From: Pelosinus sp. | Lineage (GTDB): Bacteria > Bacillota > Negativicutes > Propionisporales > Propionisporaceae | Reading direction: 5' to 3' | DNA length: 61,855 nt | Assembly (NCBI GenBank): GCA_021372375.1 | Contig: JAJFUN010000095.1 | Coordinates: 1 to 61,855 of the forward strand | In this document: piece after piece, positions 18,388 through 27,247 of the stretch | Position numbering within the stretch: the first letter of the stretch is position 1 | Layout: every line of letters begins with the position of its first letter | Position numbers and translations under genes: made by a program | The notes under the pieces: generated by a model | What the model was told of the DNA's origin: nothing | Database searches by the model: none | The model's input: only the letters and a program-made list of their open reading frames with translations

Positions 18388-19644
18388 ATGAGTACCGTTC
18401 GTATAGTGCGCGAGAATGAAATGAGCGATTTCATTGATATTTTGTTTGAGGCTTATCCGATGATTTTTTTCCCAACTGCGGAGAATCGTCAAGAGATGAC
18501 AAGGTATTTTAGTATAGTGCAGCATGAGAGCAGCTATAAAAAAGTATATGGCTTATTCCGGGATGGGCAAATGCTGGGCGGCATGCTCTTAAATGATTTT
18601 ACTATGACGGTATTATCACAAAGACTGCCGCTTGGCGGCGTGGGCTCAGTCGCTGTGGATTTTCTGCACAAAAAAGAAAAAGTGGCGAAAGAAATGGTTG
18701 CCTACTTTTTAGCGCATTTTCGTGAGCGGGGCTATGGCATGGTTGCCTTATATCCTTTTCGCCCCGATTTTTATAAGAAAATGGGCTTTGGCTATGGTCC
18801 CAAGATGCATCGTTACCGGGTGAAACCGGCTGATTTGCTGGCTTTGCCGGCTGGCAAGGATAATCTTTGCTACGTGGGCAGAGATGATTTGGCGCTTCTT
18901 TTGGCCTGTCATAATCGTATCGCTGCCAAAACTCACGGCATGATTGAGAAACAGGCACAAATGCTGGAACTTTTATTTGTCAAGCCTGAGATAAGGGCTG
19001 TCGGTTATTTGCAGGAGGGGAAACTTACCGGTTACGTGATTTATCGGTTTGAAAAAGAAGATGATAAACGTTTTTTGCTTTATGATATGTATATCGAAGA
19101 ACTCATTTATGAAGATGTGGCGGCACTGCACGGGCTGCTCACTTTTCTCAGCAGCCAGCAGGATCAGGTTAAAACATTAATTTTTGATACCCAAGATGAG
19201 TATTTCCACTTTTTAATAGATGATGTGCGTGCTGGGACTAATGAATTTATTGGGACCTTGTCTCATGTGACCAATACCCAGGGGCTTGGCATTATGTACC
19301 GCGTAATTGATGTGGCAGGCATATTTTCTCTCCTTCACAATCACAATTTTAACGATCAGCATTGTCGGGTTAAGTTTACGGTTGCGGATGACTTTTTGGC
19401 AGTTAATAATCAGGCGGTAATTGTGCATTTTAAAGACGGGCAAGCCAAGGTAATACCTGAGGGCTGTTATGAGGCAGAAGTTTTTTTGGATATTGCCAAT
19501 TTTTCTTCTTTATTAATGGGGACAGTTACCTTTCGCAGCTTATATCAATATGGTTTGGCAAAGATTTCTGATGAAAAGTATGTGGCGATCATTAACAGCT
19601 TATTTATGGTTAGTCAAAAGCCGCAGTGTACTGTACGTTTTTAA
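18388..19644 (+). CDS. GNAT N-acetyltransferase, Eis-like with SCP2-type C-terminus
   Basis: The 418-residue length and domain order fit the Eis family: an N-terminal GNAT domain (VGSVAVDFLHKKEKVAKEMV is the acetyl-CoA loop region, about residues 85-105), a second GNAT-like domain, and a sterol-carrier-like C-terminal domain. The chain ends in TVRF; in mycobacterial Eis the terminal Phe carboxylate takes part in catalysis. Eis enzymes acetylate amines such as aminoglycosides and peptides; the substrate here is unknown. AGGAGG lies 8 nt before ATG 18388; the earlier GTG (18379) overlaps it. The gene has its own terminator and sits between xylose and efflux genes. Confidence 0.8.
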   Translation: MSTVRIVRENEMSDFIDILFEAYPMIFFPTAENRQEMTRYFSIVQHESSYKKVYGLFRDGQMLGGMLLNDFTMTVLSQRLPLGGVGSVAVDFLHKKEKVAKEMVAYFLAHFRERGYGMVALYPFRPDFYKKMGFGYGPKMHRYRVKPADLLALPAGKDNLCYVGRDDLALLLACHNRIAAKTHGMIEKQAQMLELLFVKPEIRAVGYLQEGKLTGYVIYRFEKEDDKRFLLYDMYIEELIYEDVAALHGLLTFLSSQQDQVKTLIFDTQDEYFHFLIDDVRAGTNEFIGTLSHVTNTQGLGIMYRVIDVAGIFSLLHNHNFNDQHCRVKFTVADDFLAVNNQAVIVHFKDGQAKVIPEGCYEAEVFLDIANFSSLLMGTVTFRSLYQYGLAKISDEKYVAIINSLFMVSQKPQCTVRF

Positions 19645-19651
19645 ATATACG

Positions 19652-19692
19652 AAAAATAGCCAAGCTGAGTTTTTTCAGTTTGGCTATTTTTT
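19652..19692 (+). terminator. Intrinsic terminator after the acetyltransferase gene
   Basis: AAATAGCCAAGCTGA pairs with TCAGTTTGGCTATTT, using G-U pairs, and is followed by T6. Confidence 0.85.
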
Positions 19693-19746
19693 CATTTTAT
19701 CATAGACAAGAAAAAAGAGATAGACTATAATTAATTTTAAATAAAC

Positions 19747-19780
19747 ATTTAAAATGTGTATTTAAAATGTGTATTTAAAT
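19747..19780. repeat. Tandem ATTTAAAATGTGT repeat upstream of tetR
   Basis: Two exact 13-bp units and a partial third (ATTTAAAT) lie 28 bp before the regulator start. The position suggests binding sites for the TetR protein itself, or promoter elements. Confidence 0.5.
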
Positions 19781-19807
19781 ATTCAGATAAGGAGGTTAAT
19801 TTTTCAG

Positions 19808-20419
19808 ATGGAAATGTCTCCTGAAAATTCAACAGTTGAAAGAATTATTGCTGCAGCCATTCCACTTTTTGCTAATAAAGGTTTTGCGTCTGTTTCCGTA
19901 AAGGAATTAGCGGAAGCTGCCGGGGTTAATATTGCACTTATTTCGTATCACTTTGGCGGCAAGGAAAAGCTCTATCTGTTTATTTTAAAGCAGCATATTG
20001 ATGTTATGAAAAAATCTTTACAAAGATTAGAAGCTTCCAAGGCTGATCCGGTAGAAAAAATCCGCTTGTTTATTAAAGAGGCAGTACAGCTACATAAAAA
20101 GAGTCCTTATTTTGGTCAGCTTGTGCATAGTGAAAAGTTAAATCCGACGGTTGGTGCTTGTGAAATTTTCAAAGAAGGCGGAGTTACGTTGCATACGTTT
20201 TTGAGGAAGTGTATACAAGAGGCTATTGAAATGGGGAAATTTCGCAGTACCATTCATGCCGATTATGCGACTCTAGCCGTCAGCGGTATGTTGCATATGT
20301 TTTTTGCATGGGAACACCATCGCGATTTTTTGCCGTTGTTTGAACACGAGCCAGAATGTTATGTTGAAGAAATGTTTGATATTTTTTTGCAAGGCGTAGT
20401 GAAGTCTAGTAGTTTATAA
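19808..20419 (+). CDS. TetR-family regulator of the RND efflux operon
   Basis: The product is 203 residues. The N-terminal helix-turn-helix spans about residues 10-55 (IIAAAIPLFANKGFASVSVKELAEAAGVN, then ALISYHFGGKEKLY). The C-terminal part resembles the CerR/DUF1956-type ligand domain (HKKSPYFGQLVHSE). It likely represses the adaptor and pump genes that follow 23 bp downstream, responding to a pump substrate. AAGGAGG is 12 nt before ATG 19808, which is longer than usual; ATG 19814 is an alternative. The tandem AT-rich repeats upstream could be its operator. Confidence 0.85.
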   Translation: MEMSPENSTVERIIAAAIPLFANKGFASVSVKELAEAAGVNIALISYHFGGKEKLYLFILKQHIDVMKKSLQRLEASKADPVEKIRLFIKEAVQLHKKSPYFGQLVHSEKLNPTVGACEIFKEGGVTLHTFLRKCIQEAIEMGKFRSTIHADYATLAVSGMLHMFFAWEHHRDFLPLFEHEPECYVEEMFDIFLQGVVKSSSL

Positions 20420-20442
20420 GGCTTATAATGGGAGGAAAAAGT

Positions 20443-21624
20443 GTGAGTGAGAAAAAATCAAAAAAATGGTATTTTATTGGCCTCTTGGTAATAGCAGTTT
20501 TGGCTATTGCAGTTGGTATACGCAGCGGTTTAATTAAGCTGCCAGGCACGCCTGGTGCGCCGCAAGCAGGGGGTCCTGCCGCCGTAAAGGTGATGCAGGT
20601 TATAAAAAAGGATACGCCGCTTAATTACGAGTTTGTGGGGCAGGTTGTAGCCAAAAATGAAGTAAAAATTATGGCTAAGGTATCTGGTAAAATTGTCGAG
20701 AAGATGGTTAACGGCGGCGATACTGTAGTAAAAGGCCAGCCGTTATTCAAGATTGACGATAAACAATACCGGTCAGCTATTTTAGCTAATCAGGCGCAAG
20801 TTGCACAAGCCGAGGCTGCTTATTCAAGCGCCAATATGAATGCAGATCGGTACGCAACACTAGTAAGTCAAGATGCGATTGACAGAAAATCAGCGGATGA
20901 CGCAGCATCAACCGCTAGACAAAACCAGGCTGCCGTAGCATCCTATCAGGCCAAGCTGCAGCAAGCTGAGGAAGATTTGCAGGATACTATTATTTTGTCA
21001 CCGGTAGATGGCAGAATTGATGTCAATGATCTAAGCATCGGCAGTTTTGTAAGTGCCGGGGCGACTGTTATGGCAAATGTTTCCTCGATTGACCCGGTAT
21101 GGGTACAGTTTAGTATGAGTGAAAATGAGTATTTAAAATTTGCTCAGCTTGGTAATGGTGCACTACCTGAAAATATAAAAAACAATTTAAAGCTGATTTT
21201 AAGCAATGGTACAGAATATCCTGTGATGGGGCATATTGAGCAAATTGATAGAGGGATTAATACCGATACAGGCAGCATTACTTTAAAGGCTGTTTTTGCT
21301 AATTCGCAAAGGCTGCTGCTGCCAGGTATGTTTGCGAGAATTTCCGCGCAGGGTGAAGTCCGCCAAGGCGCTATTTTAATTCCGCAGCGGGCCGTACAGC
21401 AGATACTAGGAAAAACCTTTGTCACCGTAATTGGTGAAGGAGATACAGCCGAAAGCCGTCCAGTCAAGATGGGGGTTAAAGTAGGCAATATGTGGCTGGT
21501 TGAAGAAGGTCTTACCGAAAATGACCGGGTCGTGGTTGAAGGTACCAACAAAATACAGCCAGGAGCGCCTGTACAAGTCACCATGATTGGTCCGGATGAT
21601 TTAACTACTCCGGCTCAGCAGTAG
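20443..21624 (+). CDS. RND efflux periplasmic adaptor (AcrA/MexA type)
   Basis: This 393-residue membrane-fusion protein links the pump to an outer-membrane channel. One N-terminal helix (WYFIGLLVIAVLAIAVGI, about 9-26) anchors it; there is no lipobox cysteine, unlike E. coli AcrA. Then come a split biotinyl-lipoyl domain (VAKNEVKIMAKVSGKI and DTIILSPVDGRID), an alpha-hairpin rich in Ala/Gln between them, and beta-barrel and membrane-proximal domains (GMFARISA, IPQRAVQQ). GTG 20443 lies 7 nt after GGGAGG; the ATG at 20428 precedes that site. It is followed 14 bp later by the pump gene. Confidence 0.92.
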   Translation: MSEKKSKKWYFIGLLVIAVLAIAVGIRSGLIKLPGTPGAPQAGGPAAVKVMQVIKKDTPLNYEFVGQVVAKNEVKIMAKVSGKIVEKMVNGGDTVVKGQPLFKIDDKQYRSAILANQAQVAQAEAAYSSANMNADRYATLVSQDAIDRKSADDAASTARQNQAAVASYQAKLQQAEEDLQDTIILSPVDGRIDVNDLSIGSFVSAGATVMANVSSIDPVWVQFSMSENEYLKFAQLGNGALPENIKNNLKLILSNGTEYPVMGHIEQIDRGINTDTGSITLKAVFANSQRLLLPGMFARISAQGEVRQGAILIPQRAVQQILGKTFVTVIGEGDTAESRPVKMGVKVGNMWLVEEGLTENDRVVVEGTNKIQPGAPVQVTMIGPDDLTTPAQQ

Positions 21625-21638
21625 GGGGGGGGCTTATT

Positions 21639-24600
21639 GTGGCTAAATTTTTTATTGAACGTCCAATTTTTGCGATTGTATTATCAATCCTTATTACGCT
21701 GGCCGGTTTATTATCAGCCTTTAATCTGCCGATTGCGCAGTACCCGCAGATTACGCCGCCGCAAGTCAGAGTTTCCGCCAATTATCAAGGCGCCAATGCT
21801 GAGGTAGTTGATCAGACGGTAGCGCAGATTCTTGAGCAGCAGATTAATGGGGTAGAAAATATGACGACCATGTCGTCAACAAGTACTGATACAGGTTCGT
21901 ATTCTTTAACAGTCCAGTTCGAGCCAGAAGCCAATGGTGATATTGCTGCTGTGCAGACACAAAATAATGTGTCGCAAATACTATCATCACTGCCTGGGGA
22001 TGTACAAAATTCAGGGGTTTCTACCAAAAAGTCTATGCAGGATATGGCACTGATTTTTTCACTGTACTCGCCAACAGATGCGTATGATGATGTTTTTTTG
22101 AAAAACTATGGCTCTATTTATATAGTTGATGAAATCAAACGTGTCAAGGGCGTCGGCAGTGTTATGGAATTTGGTTCTGATTACAGCATGCGGGTATGGC
22201 TGCAGGCTGATAAAATGGCGCAGCTTGGCATTACGACAAGTGATATAGCTGGCGTAATTCAAAAGCAAAACGTCCAGGCCCCGGCCGGAACAATTGGGCA
22301 GCGGCCTTATGGAGATTCTCAGGATTTTCAGTATTCCGCACGGGTCAAGGGACGTTTGGAAACTCCAGAGGAGTTTGGTAACGTTATTGTGGCCGCCAAA
22401 CAAGATGGATCTACCGTTCGGTTAAAGGATGTCGCCAGAATTGAACTGGCTAATCAAAACTATTCTTTTATCGGCAAATCCGATGGGCATCAAGCGGTCG
22501 GCTTTGCTGTTCAGCTAACAAGTGATGCCAATGCGCTGGAGACTATTACCAATGTAAAGAAAGTATTAGCAGATTCGTCCAAGCAGTTCCCGGCGGGGCT
22601 GGAGTATAAGATATCTGTTGATAATACCAACTTTATTCGGGAATCTATTCAGGAAGTTATCAAGACCTTTATAGAGTCTTTGCTCTTGGTATTAGTAGTC
22701 GTATTTATTTTTTTGCAGAGCTGGCGCGCAACTCTTATTCCGATGCTGGCCATACCGGTATCGCTTATTGGTACATTTGCCGCTTTCTTACTGCTGCATT
22801 TTACGATTAACACCCTTACGTTATTTGCCATGGTTTTGGCAATTGGGCTTGTTGTCGATGATGCAATTGTGGTTATTGAAGCTGTCGAGCATCATATGCG
22901 CTACAATGGCATGAGTCCAAAAGAGGCAACCAAAAGGGCGATGGATGAAGTTTCCGGCCCGGTTGTGGCCATTGCCTTTGTACTGGCAGCGGTGTTTATT
23001 CCTGTTGCTTTTTTTGGCGGGACAATGGGTATATTATATAAACAGTTTGCGTTAACTGTGGCCATTGCCATGGCTCTTTCCGCATTTATCGCGTTATCGC
23101 TTACGCCTGCACTTTGTGCGGCAATCTTAAAACCGTATAATCCCAATGCACATAAAGGGGCGTTGGGGCTGGCTTTTGATAAGTTTAATGATTGGTTTGA
23201 ACGGACGATAGAAAGCTATGGCGGTAGTGTGAAGAATTTAATCCCGAAAGCCAAGGCATGTCTAGTGTCTGTAGTCGTATTATTGATTTTAACAGGCTTT
23301 CTTACTAAGTTAGTTCCTTCGGCGTATGTACCGGAAGAAGACCAGGGCTATTTTCTTACTATTTTTACTTTGCCGGAAGCGGCTAGTCTTGGGCGGACAA
23401 CCGAAGCAATTAATAAATTAGCAGCGCAAATAAAAAAAATACCCGGTGTAGCTGATTCTATGACCATTACCGGTTATGATCTCTTAGGCGGCGGTACCAA
23501 ACCAAACGCAGCGGCTGCTTTTGTCAAATTAGAGCCTTGGGCTCAGCGTGAGCATCCTGCTATGCAGGTAAAGGCCATTATCGGCCAAGTCTTTGGTATG
23601 GGAGGTCAGATGAGTGAGGGAACGGTACTTGCTTTAAATCCGCCGGCATTACCGGGAATGGGGGCGGTAGGCGGTTTTACGCTGATGCTGGAAGACAAAA
23701 CCGGGCATTCGATGGATGAAATGAATCAGGTGCTGCAAAAGTTTTTGGCAGCGGCGCGTCAGCGTCCGGAAATTGGTATGATTTATTCTACATTTAACCC
23801 TAATACCCCAGGCTTTGAATATGAAGTAGACCGGGATAAGGTTGCTAAACTAGGGATTCCGGTAAATAACGTATTTAGTACCCTGCAAGCCTTCTTAGGT
23901 GGGACGCAGGTAAATGATTTTAATGAATTTGGCCGTACCTATAAAGTTATGATACAAGCGGATGCTAAATTCCGCTCTGATGTAAATGATACCAGGTTTT
24001 TTTATGTAAAAGGCACTAATGGCGCGATGGTTCCGCTCAACACTTTGCTGAAACCAAAAGCAATCAATGCGGCATCACTAATTACACGTTTTAACGGATC
24101 AAGGTCTATGCAGATAAATGGCAGTCCTAAACCAGGCTATAGTTCAGGGCAAGCCATTCGGGCACTTGAGGAAGTTGCAGCTCAGACGCTGCCGATTGGT
24201 TTTAACTATGAATGGTCAGGGCAAAGCCGCGAAGAAAAGATTTCCGGTAGCAAGACCATCTATATTTTCGCCTTATCACTGCTCTTTGTGTTTTTGTGTT
24301 TGGCGGCATTGTATGAAAGCTGGAGCGTGCCGTTTGCCGTGCTGCTGGCGGTGCCGACAGGCATCTTTGGCGCCTTTCTGTTTCAGTATTTGGCTAAACT
24401 GGAAAACAGCGTGTATATGCAGATAGGCCTTATCATGCTGATCGGCTTGGCGGCGAAAAATGCTATTTTAATTGTTGAGTTTGCTAAAGTCCGGGTGGAT
24501 AATGGCATGGATGTTATTCAGGCCGCCATTGAAGGGGCCAAACTTCGGCTGCGTCCGATACTTATGACCTCACTCGCCTTTATCATTGGTTGTCTGCCGC

Positions 24601-24779
24601 TGGCCATGGCGACAGGCGCTGGCGCTGGCGCTAGAAATGCCATGGGTACTGCCGTTGTAGGCGGAATGCTGATGGCGACATCGCTCGGGATTTTTGTAAT
24701 TCCGGTTTTGTTTGTGGCTGTTGAAAAAATAACGATAAAATTGCAGGCCTGGAAAAAGTCGTTTACTAAAGCTGGCTAA
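21639..24779 (+). CDS. RND multidrug efflux pump (AcrB/HAE1 type)
   Basis: At 1046 residues this is a full-length HAE1-family pump: TM1 at about 8-28 (FAIVLSILITLAGLLSAFNLPIAQYP continues as the classic N-terminus), two large periplasmic loops, and 12 helices. The proton-relay aspartate pair is in GLVVDDAIVVIE of TM4 and the matching lysine in GLAAKNAILIVE of TM10. It exports drugs through a tripartite channel. A TolC-type gene is absent here, so the outer-membrane partner is encoded elsewhere. The start GTG follows a G8 run. Such pumps need an outer membrane, which supports a diderm host. Confidence 0.95.
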   Translation: MAKFFIERPIFAIVLSILITLAGLLSAFNLPIAQYPQITPPQVRVSANYQGANAEVVDQTVAQILEQQINGVENMTTMSSTSTDTGSYSLTVQFEPEANGDIAAVQTQNNVSQILSSLPGDVQNSGVSTKKSMQDMALIFSLYSPTDAYDDVFLKNYGSIYIVDEIKRVKGVGSVMEFGSDYSMRVWLQADKMAQLGITTSDIAGVIQKQNVQAPAGTIGQRPYGDSQDFQYSARVKGRLETPEEFGNVIVAAKQDGSTVRLKDVARIELANQNYSFIGKSDGHQAVGFAVQLTSDANALETITNVKKVLADSSKQFPAGLEYKISVDNTNFIRESIQEVIKTFIESLLLVLVVVFIFLQSWRATLIPMLAIPVSLIGTFAAFLLLHFTINTLTLFAMVLAIGLVVDDAIVVIEAVEHHMRYNGMSPKEATKRAMDEVSGPVVAIAFVLAAVFIPVAFFGGTMGILYKQFALTVAIAMALSAFIALSLTPALCAAILKPYNPNAHKGALGLAFDKFNDWFERTIESYGGSVKNLIPKAKACLVSVVVLLILTGFLTKLVPSAYVPEEDQGYFLTIFTLPEAASLGRTTEAINKLAAQIKKIPGVADSMTITGYDLLGGGTKPNAAAAFVKLEPWAQREHPAMQVKAIIGQVFGMGGQMSEGTVLALNPPALPGMGAVGGFTLMLEDKTGHSMDEMNQVLQKFLAAARQRPEIGMIYSTFNPNTPGFEYEVDRDKVAKLGIPVNNVFSTLQAFLGGTQVNDFNEFGRTYKVMIQADAKFRSDVNDTRFFYVKGTNGAMVPLNTLLKPKAINAASLITRFNGSRSMQINGSPKPGYSSGQAIRALEEVAAQTLPIGFNYEWSGQSREEKISGSKTIYIFALSLLFVFLCLAALYESWSVPFAVLLAVPTGIFGAFLFQYLAKLENSVYMQIGLIMLIGLAAKNAILIVEFAKVRVDNGMDVIQAAIEGAKLRLRPILMTSLAFIIGCLPLAMATGAGAGARNAMGTAVVGGMLMATSLGIFVIPVLFVAVEKITIKLQAWKKSFTKAG

Positions 24780-24787
24780 GATGTGGG

Positions 24788-24829
24788 GCTGTCGCATTAG
24801 CACTATTAATTTAGTGCTGGCTACAACTT
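24788..24829 (+). terminator. Degenerate hairpin after the RND operon
   Basis: AGCACTA and TAGTGCT form a 7-bp stem in a decayed copy of the GTCGCACTAA hairpin seen at 25101, followed by a T-rich run (CTTTCTTTCT). Confidence 0.5.
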
Positions 24830-24887
24830 TCTTTCTAGGAAAAGCAAACTGATTTTTTAAATTATATTTTGTAGTTGTCCTTTTGTG

Positions 24888-25075
24888 GTAGGGGCAATTC
24901 ACGAATTGCCCTCGTAGCGGGTTCCTCTTGCGAATGAACTTTGTATGGTATTATGAAAAGACGCTTAATAGAGATTAACTGGTGTTTTTCTGGGTTGTAG
25001 GCCTATTCTTGCTTCCGTATACCAATTTTTTATTGTAGATAGCTTTAACGCGGGCAATTCGTGAATTGCCCCTAC
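24888..25075. repeat. Inverted-repeat element, GTAGGGGCAAT family, variant copy
   Basis: Perfect 24-bp arms (24888-24911 and 25052-25075; GTAGGGGCAATTC... and its complement) flank 140 bp without a gene. Each arm is itself partly palindromic (CAATTC..GAATTG). The arm core matches copies at 6303 and 58460, but the centre differs. Confidence 0.75.
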
Positions 25076-25100
25076 CACGGGGAGTAAAATCTATAAAATA

Positions 25101-25145
25101 AGGGGGTGTCGCACTAATTTTACTTAGTGCGACACCTCCTTCTTG
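25101..25145 (+). terminator. Strong hairpin, GTCGCACTAA family
   Basis: A 17-bp stem with one G-T pair (AGGGGGTGTCGCACTAA) and loop TTTTAC. Related hairpins occur at 39747 and 58745. It separates the repeat region from the TPS locus. Confidence 0.65.
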
Positions 25146-25328
25146 TATTTTCGCAAACGATACTTAAACCTTGGCGCAGTATGTAGTTTGTATTTTGACC
25201 CTACGCAGAAATAAAAATACTTAATGGATAATAAAGGGTTATAATGAAATATGTAGAATAATAATATAATAAATACATTTACTGACTTTTTAATAATTGT
25301 AGTCTGATTAATGAAGCAATAAACAGAA

Positions 25329-25334
25329 TATAAT
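25329..25334 (+). promoter_or_regulatory. Likely -10 box of the TPS leader
   Basis: TATAAT in GAATATAATATAAAG would start transcription near 25340, where the structured leader begins. No good -35 box is visible (GATTAA at 17-bp spacing), so the promoter may need an activator. Confidence 0.4.
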
Positions 25335-25339
25335 ATAAA

Positions 25340-25430
25340 GCTCAACAAGTAGTATACCGGAAAGGAGCCATGAACTGCAGCCTGTATCTGGACACTTGGA
25401 CTGCTCGGAGCTAATAGTGTAACCACCCGT
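25340..25430 (+). promoter_or_regulatory. Structured leader resembling a class II c-di-GMP riboswitch
   Basis: The RNA shows the order of the Clostridium c-di-GMP-II aptamer: CGGAAA at 25358-25363, ATGAA at 25370-25374, TGGACACTTG at 25389-25398, then CTAATAGTGTAACC at 25411-25424. The published class has GGAAA, ATGAA, GGGCACTTG and TTAGTAGTGCAACC. ACACT and AGTGT pair as the P3-type stem. The 3' AACCACCC is also the 5' arm of the following terminator, so aptamer and terminator exclude each other. The P1/pseudoknot pairing is poorer than in the known example, so the class call is tentative; that this is a regulatory leader is firmer. Confidence 0.5.
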
Positions 25431-25474
25431 TTCTTTGATTTTTGAGAAGGGGGTGGTTTCTTTATTTTTATTTA
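25421..25474 (+). terminator. Leader terminator upstream of tpsB
   Basis: AACCACCC (25421-25428) pairs with GGGTGGTT (25451-25458), with extra pairs TTCT/AGAA inside, followed by TTTCTTTATTTTTATTT. It sits before the ribosome site, so it acts as an attenuator and not as an end-of-gene signal. Confidence 0.8.
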
Positions 25475-25504
25475 TAATTTTGCAAATGGATTAAGGAGGA
25501 TGTT

Positions 25505-27202
25505 GTGCTCATTTTGAATACCCTTCATCGAAAAATAGGGCGAACTATATTTATTACGATATTGCTGCTAAATCTAACTGTTAGCATTGCATGGGCAGAA
25601 AGGGCAATTTCTACTACTGATAGGGAAGCCGCAAATCAGCGATTTCGGTTAGAAGAGCAAGAGCGGCGGCAGAACGAACAGTATAAAGACGTTTTTTTAC
25701 AGCCATTAAAAAAGGAAAAACAAGATTTATCTTTGCCAGAAGAAACACCGGCGTTTTTAATTACTGAAATCAGATTAGAAGGAGAGTATGCCGCTCAATT
25801 TTCATGGGCACAAAAGATACTTAATAAATATAGTGGCAGCTATATCGGAGTCAAAGGTATTACCAGTATAGCTAAATTCCTGACAAACGCGTTTATCGAA
25901 CATGGCTATATTACAACACAAATTGGCGTACCCCAACAGGATCTATCAAAAGGAATACTTCATCTGACGCTTTTACCTGGTATTATTCAAAATATTCGAT
26001 TTGAAGATTCAAAAACCAGAGGAAACTGGCACAATGCTTTTCCTACACATCCTGGTGAAATCTTAAATTTGCGCGATTTGGAACAAGGCATAGAACAAAT
26101 GCAAAGGCTTCCGTCGCAAGAGGTAACTATGCAGCTTGTACCTGGGAAAAGTAAAGGCACAAGTGATGTACTAATCAGCCTTAAGCAAACGAGGCCTTGG
26201 AGGATACTGCAATCGGTAGACAATGCAGGAAATAAGGCAACAGGAAAGATTAAAGCGTTTACTACGTGTGCGTTTGATAATCTGTTGGGATTGAATGACA
26301 ATCTGATTTTAGGATTTAATAGTGATATTGAGCATCAGGGACAAGTAAAAGGAACAAAAGGAGATAATTTTTCATTTTCTCTGCCTTATGGCAATACGAC
26401 ATTGTCTATATTAAGCAGTTGGTATTATTCACATCAGGAAATCCACGGGGATAGCCAGGTATTCCAGTATTCTGATAACAATAGAAATTTGGAAGTACGA
26501 ATGAATCAATTAATGCATCGGTCGCAAAACAGTAAAACAAGTTTAGAGTTTAGTCTTATAAAGGAAAAAGACAGAAGTTATATTGACAATACTGAACTTT
26601 TGGTACAGCGTCAAATTACTACTGCCGCTAAGCTGGGACTAATTTATCGGCAAAAGACAGGCAATAGCCTAGCTGATGTAAATTTAGGCTTTCAATGGGG
26701 TGTTCCGTGGTTTGGTGGCGGGCAAACTGGTGTTCTTACTGATGCCGACCGCAGTAGATATAAACTTTGGTTACTTAATATTGATAAGACTTTTCCTGTT
26801 AACATTGGGAAATATAATGCGATTTACAATGTTACACTACATGGACAATATACGAAACAGCATTTATATTCCTCACAATATTTTAGTATAGGCAATCGCT
26901 ATACAGTGCGCGGGTTTGACGGCGATCAAACTTTGGCCGCTGAGCGAGGCTGGTATTTGCGTAATGAATTAAGTTTTCCTACAGGCAGTCGAGAATGGTA
27001 TGTAGGGCTTGACTGCGGGCAAGTAAATGGCTTTGAAACCGAAGAAATTTCACGGGGGTCTTTAGTTGGAACTGTAGTGGGGCTGCGCGGCGGGGTTAAA
27101 AAAATGCAATATGATGTTTTTGTTGGTTGCCCATTAAAAAAACCAGATGGACTTGTTGCTGCAAAAATAGCACTTGGATTCCAGCTTACTTATCAATATT
27201 AG
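25505..27202 (+). CDS. Two-partner secretion outer-membrane transporter (TpsB, FhaC/ShlB family)
   Basis: This 565-residue protein should form a 16-strand outer-membrane barrel that exports the TpsA encoded next. Residues 1-31 are a signal peptide (TIFITILLLNLTVSIAWA). About 35-75 is the charged N-terminal linker (RFRLEEQERRQNEQ). About 80-150 is POTRA 1 and about 150-225 POTRA 2 (ITTQIGVPQQDLSKGILHLTLLPG). The rest is barrel, with SIGNRYTVRGFDGDQTLAAERGWYLRNEL carrying the VRGF motif of loop L6. GTG 25505 follows AAGGAGG by 6 nt. Expression is probably controlled by the upstream leader and terminator. Confidence 0.93.
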   Translation: MLILNTLHRKIGRTIFITILLLNLTVSIAWAERAISTTDREAANQRFRLEEQERRQNEQYKDVFLQPLKKEKQDLSLPEETPAFLITEIRLEGEYAAQFSWAQKILNKYSGSYIGVKGITSIAKFLTNAFIEHGYITTQIGVPQQDLSKGILHLTLLPGIIQNIRFEDSKTRGNWHNAFPTHPGEILNLRDLEQGIEQMQRLPSQEVTMQLVPGKSKGTSDVLISLKQTRPWRILQSVDNAGNKATGKIKAFTTCAFDNLLGLNDNLILGFNSDIEHQGQVKGTKGDNFSFSLPYGNTTLSILSSWYYSHQEIHGDSQVFQYSDNNRNLEVRMNQLMHRSQNSKTSLEFSLIKEKDRSYIDNTELLVQRQITTAAKLGLIYRQKTGNSLADVNLGFQWGVPWFGGGQTGVLTDADRSRYKLWLLNIDKTFPVNIGKYNAIYNVTLHGQYTKQHLYSSQYFSIGNRYTVRGFDGDQTLAAERGWYLRNELSFPTGSREWYVGLDCGQVNGFETEEISRGSLVGTVVGLRGGVKKMQYDVFVGCPLKKPDGLVAAKIALGFQLTYQY

Positions 27203-27247
27203 TTTATATAGATATTTTGCATTGTAAAAAGAGGAGTGAGGAGACCA

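Noticed and set aside
25124-25426. 100-codon minus-strand frame over the TPS leader
   Set aside because: It runs through the structured leader and a terminator stem, with no ribosome site or protein-like composition.
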